From contig JAQWJM010000014.1 of assembly GCA_029248335.1 (NCBI GenBank), forward strand, positions 1 through 64,000: 64,000 nucleotides of DNA, given 5' to 3'. Positions 61,506 to 64,000 of the stretch are shown one piece after another. The stretch's first letter is position 1. The number at the start of each line of letters is the position of its first letter. The translations under genes were made by a program, and so were the position numbers. The notes beneath the pieces are model-generated. The model was not told the origin of the DNA. It saw only the letters and a list, made by a program, of their open reading frames with translations, and ran no database searches. Source of the stretch: UBA12014 sp029248335 (GTDB lineage: Bacteria; Planctomycetota; Phycisphaerae; Phycisphaerales; SM1A02).

Positions 61506-61799
61506 ATGCCCACCTACGAGTACGCGATCATCAAGCCGGACGGAACGCTGGGCGAGCCTTTCGAGGTGTTCCAGGCGATGTCGGCGCCGCATCTGAAGAA
61601 GCATCCGGAGACCGGTGAACCGGTGAAGCGGCTGGTCTCCGCCCCCGGGCTCGCGCTCAACCACTCCGACGCCTCCGACAAGTCGAAGCTCAGCGACGCG
61701 AATCTCGATCGGCTCGGCTTCACGAAGTACAAGCGATCCGGCGACAACACCTGGGACAAGACCGCGGGCAAGGGCCCCGGTTCGATCAGCCGTGACTGA
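61506..61799 (+). CDS. FmdB-like protein that has lost its zinc ribbon
   Basis: The 97-residue protein starts MPTYEYAII and continues FEVFQAMSAPHLKKHPETGE with PVKRLVSAPGL, which follows the FmdB zinc-ribbon layout (MPxYEY, FExxQSMS, then CPxCG, VxRLxSxxG). All four zinc cysteines are gone: the CPECG position reads HPETG and the first pair is replaced by KPDGTLGE. There are no cysteines in the protein. It overlaps the ligA start by 8 bp. The family link is by eye. Confidence 0.65.
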   Translation: MPTYEYAIIKPDGTLGEPFEVFQAMSAPHLKKHPETGEPVKRLVSAPGLALNHSDASDKSKLSDANLDRLGFTKYKRSGDNTWDKTAGKGPGSISRD

Positions 61800-63828
61800 T
61801 TCCGACCGTGACGCCGATCGGGTCGCCGCGCTTCGCGAACTGCTCGAACGTGCGAATCGGGCGTACTACGTCGACGCGGATCCGATCATGTCGGATCTCG
61901 ACTTCGATGCCCGGCTCGAGGAGCTCGAAGCCCTCGAGACGGCCCGCCCCGAACTCGCCGATCCGGACAGTCCGACCCGCCGGGTGGGTGGCGAGCCGGT
62001 GTCGGGATTCGAATCGGCGACGCACGCCGTTCCGATGACCTCGATCGACAACACGTATTCGGTCGAGGACCTCGAGGCGTGGCACGAACGCGTGCTGAAG
62101 GGACTCGCCGATCTCGAGGTCGAGGCCGTCGGGCTCGTGTGCGATCCGAAGATCGACGGTGTCGCGATCTCCCTGCGGTACGAGGCGGGCCTGCTGGTCT
62201 CCGCCACCACGCGGGGTGACGGGACGACCGGCGACGTCATCACCGGCAACGTCCGCGCGATGCGATCGATCCCCATCCGGCTCGCGGTCGACGATCCGCC
62301 GGCCGTGGTGGAGATCCGGGGTGAGATCGTGATGCCCAACGATTCCTTCGAACGGGTCAATGCCGAGCGGGAGGCGGCGGGCGAGCCGCTCTTCGCCAAC
62401 GCGCGAAACTCCACCGCCGGAACCCTGAAGAGCCTGGACCCGAAGGTGACGGCCAGTCGCGGCCTCCGCTTCATCGCGCACGGTCGGGGCGAGACGATCG
62501 GCCTCGAGATCGAGACCTACTCCGGGTTCCTCGAACGGATCCGGTCCTGGGGCGTTCCCGCGAATGCCCATTCGAAGGCGTTCACTTCGATCGACGAGGT
62601 CGTCGGTCGGGTCGAGGCGTTCCAGGAGGAGCGGGCCGGGCTCGCCTACGGCGTCGACGGCATGGTGATCCGGGTGGACCGCTTCGACCTGCAGGCGGAG
62701 CTCGGGGCCACCGCGAAGGCGCCGCGGTGGGCGATCGCGTTCAAGTATCCGGCGGAGCAGGCGACCACCACCCTGCTCGAGGTCGAATGGCAGGTGGGCA
62801 AGGGCGGCACCCTCACGCCTCGGGCCACGATGGAGCCGGTCCACGTGGCCGGGACCACGGTCCGTCACGCCACCCTCCACAACATCGAGGAGATCCACCG
62901 GAAGGACCTTCGCATCGGCGATCGCGTGATCATCGAGAAGGCCGGCGAGATCATCCCGCAGGTCGTCGCCGCGATCGTCGGCGAACGACGCGGCGAGGAA
63001 CGGGAGATCGAGGCGCCGGTCGCTTGCCCCGCCTGTGGCGGTGGCGTGGAGCAGGAGGGCCCCAAACTCTTCTGCATCGGTCCGGAATGTTCCGCGCAGT
63101 TCCGCGAGAAGCTCAAGTGGTTCGTGGGTCGCGATCAGATGGACGTCGACGGGCTCGGGGAGAAGCTCGTCGATCAGCTCGTCGACGCCGACCTCGTGCA
63201 CCACTTCGCCGATCTCTTCCGACTCGAACGCGACGATCTGCTCGGGCTCGAGCGCATGGGTGAGAAGTCGGCGGACAATCTCCTCGCGGGACTCGAGGTC
63301 GCCCGGGCCCGAGGCCTCTCCCGGGTGCTGGCCGGCATGGGGATCCGCCACATCGGCGCAAGCGCCGCCAAGGTGCTGGCCCGTGGATTCGCGGATGCCG
63401 ACGCGTTGATGGAAGCGTCGATCGAGACGCTCGAGGAGCTGCCTGATTTCGGCGAGATCACGGCCCGCAGCCTCCACGAGCATCTGGCCGCCGAGTCGAC
63501 GCGGGACGCGTTCCGACGGCTCTCGGACGCCGGCGTCTCGCTGGCGAGCGAGCTTCATCGCGATCCGGAGGACGACGACGCGACGGTGGTCGAGTCGCCG
63601 TTCGCGGGGAAGACCATCGTGATCACGGGAACCTTCGAGGCGTTCGGGCGCAAGGAACTCGCCGAGCGTCTGGAGGGCCTCGGCGCGACGGTGACCGGAA
63701 GCGTCTCGAAGAAGACCGACCTGGTGGTTGCGGGCGAGAAGGCGGGAAGCAAGTTGAAGAAGGCCGAGGATCTCGGGATCGAGACCTGGGACGAGGCCCG
63801 ACTTCTGAGCGGGCTCCCGGCCTCCTGA
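61792..63828 (+). CDS. ligA: NAD-dependent DNA ligase
   Basis: Seals nicks in DNA using NAD. Domain Ia includes the N-terminal helices. The adenylation domain has the nucleophile Lys120 in CDPKIDGVAIS (most LigA read KLDG). The OB domain holds GKGGTLTPRATMEPV near residue 338. The zinc finger has four cysteines (CPACGGG, CIGPECS, about residues 408-427), followed by HhH repeats and a C-terminal BRCT domain (about residues 600-678, FAGKTIVITGTFEAFGR). 678 residues, full length. GTG start inside the upstream gene's end. Confidence 0.97.
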   Translation: MTDSDRDADRVAALRELLERANRAYYVDADPIMSDLDFDARLEELEALETARPELADPDSPTRRVGGEPVSGFESATHAVPMTSIDNTYSVEDLEAWHERVLKGLADLEVEAVGLVCDPKIDGVAISLRYEAGLLVSATTRGDGTTGDVITGNVRAMRSIPIRLAVDDPPAVVEIRGEIVMPNDSFERVNAEREAAGEPLFANARNSTAGTLKSLDPKVTASRGLRFIAHGRGETIGLEIETYSGFLERIRSWGVPANAHSKAFTSIDEVVGRVEAFQEERAGLAYGVDGMVIRVDRFDLQAELGATAKAPRWAIAFKYPAEQATTTLLEVEWQVGKGGTLTPRATMEPVHVAGTTVRHATLHNIEEIHRKDLRIGDRVIIEKAGEIIPQVVAAIVGERRGEEREIEAPVACPACGGGVEQEGPKLFCIGPECSAQFREKLKWFVGRDQMDVDGLGEKLVDQLVDADLVHHFADLFRLERDDLLGLERMGEKSADNLLAGLEVARARGLSRVLAGMGIRHIGASAAKVLARGFADADALMEASIETLEELPDFGEITARSLHEHLAAESTRDAFRRLSDAGVSLASELHRDPEDDDATVVESPFAGKTIVITGTFEAFGRKELAERLEGLGATVTGSVSKKTDLVVAGEKAGSKLKKAEDLGIETWDEARLLSGLPAS

Positions 63829-64000
63829 TCACCGATCCGGAGTCGCTGGTCGGATCCGCTCGGGACCGACGGGCACGATCGCGAGGCTGGACGGCGAGGA
63901 CCGCCCGTCGCTGCAATCCACGCGGCGTCGTCGATGGGTCGGACGGCTGATCGTCTCCGGAGTCGATCGGGACTTTCGATCGGTGTCGGAAGGGACGTTC
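63829..64000. other. Window end without an assignable gene
   Basis: From about 63870 a plus-strand frame stays open to the last base with coding-like composition, but no start codon with a ribosome-binding site or recognisable motif is visible. A gene may begin here. Confidence 0.25.

Noticed and set aside
1..64000. CRISPR arrays, insertion sequences, integrases, prophage genes or biosynthetic clusters
   Set aside because: None seen. No regularly spaced repeats, transposase motifs or terminal inverted repeats; tRNA genes have no integrase or direct repeat beside them.

Overview
The window is about 64 kb of GC-rich, gene-dense bacterial chromosome with no sign of mobile DNA. The gene set describes a Gram-negative cell. 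KdsB and an AsmA-like protein point to a Kdo-bearing outer membrane. MurE (with the DNPR motif), MurF and MraY point to a meso-diaminopimelate peptidoglycan. HpnC, HpnD and HpnE point to squalene/hopanoid lipids, and IspH to the MEP isoprenoid route. Large lipoproteins with FG-GAP repeats, a C25-like/transglutaminase protein, a prepilin-like protein and a CX4CH haem-like motif together suggest Planctomycetota, possibly a Phycisphaerae lineage. That placement is an inference from gene content; no rRNA is present.

Layout. 1-2.4 kb: threonine breakdown (SDR-type Tdh, Kbl). 2.5-8 kb: PDZ lipoprotein, Mrp/ApbC, a small secreted protein, a prepilin-like protein and TrmL. 8.4-15.4 kb: a stand-alone EF-G-like GTPase, the C25-like/transglutaminase protein, a GNAT acetyltransferase, a 40-residue membrane protein, a structured non-coding stretch, tRNA-Arg(CCT) and a PqqB-like metallo-beta-lactamase-fold protein. 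15.5-25.1 kb, minus strand: FG-GAP/TPR lipoprotein, AsmA-like protein, a CAT-anticodon tRNA, CTP synthase, KdsB and a TPR protein. PyrG makes the CTP that KdsB uses. 25.3-33 kb, plus strand: def-fmt-(HExxH protein)-queA-murE-murF-mraY, tightly packed with stop/start overlaps. 33-37.2 kb: RluD-like synthase, YfgM-like protein, phosphotransferase and HAD hydrolase. 37.3-40.6 kb: a 1,110-residue relative of fused indolepyruvate ferredoxin oxidoreductase without its cofactor motifs. 40.6-47.3 kb: RlmN-IspH divergent from hpnC-hpnD-hpnE-queG. 47.4-52.6 kb: two lineage-type exported proteins and a sugar-phosphate isomerase-like protein. 52.7-57.9 kb: large NAD-glutamate dehydrogenase divergent from RibF and an NrnA-like phosphoesterase. 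58-64 kb: HMA lipoprotein, polytopic membrane protein, hotdog-like protein, a second TIM-barrel protein, a cysteine-less FmdB-like protein and LigA.

Three things stand out. First, nine genes have a TANNNT -10-like box ending only 5-8 nt before the start codon, which suggests widespread leaderless transcription. Second, the stretch downstream of tRNA-Arg holds several strong helices and ends in a U-rich intrinsic terminator, with no convincing ORF: a candidate new structured RNA. Third, several proteins have lost hallmark residues while keeping the family scaffold: Mrp without CxxC, FmdB-like without cysteines, the oxidoreductase-like protein without TPP/FeS motifs, and the C25-like domain without its histidine.

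Coordinates were read by eye and cross-checked against reading frames. Family names rest on recognised motifs, not on database searches.
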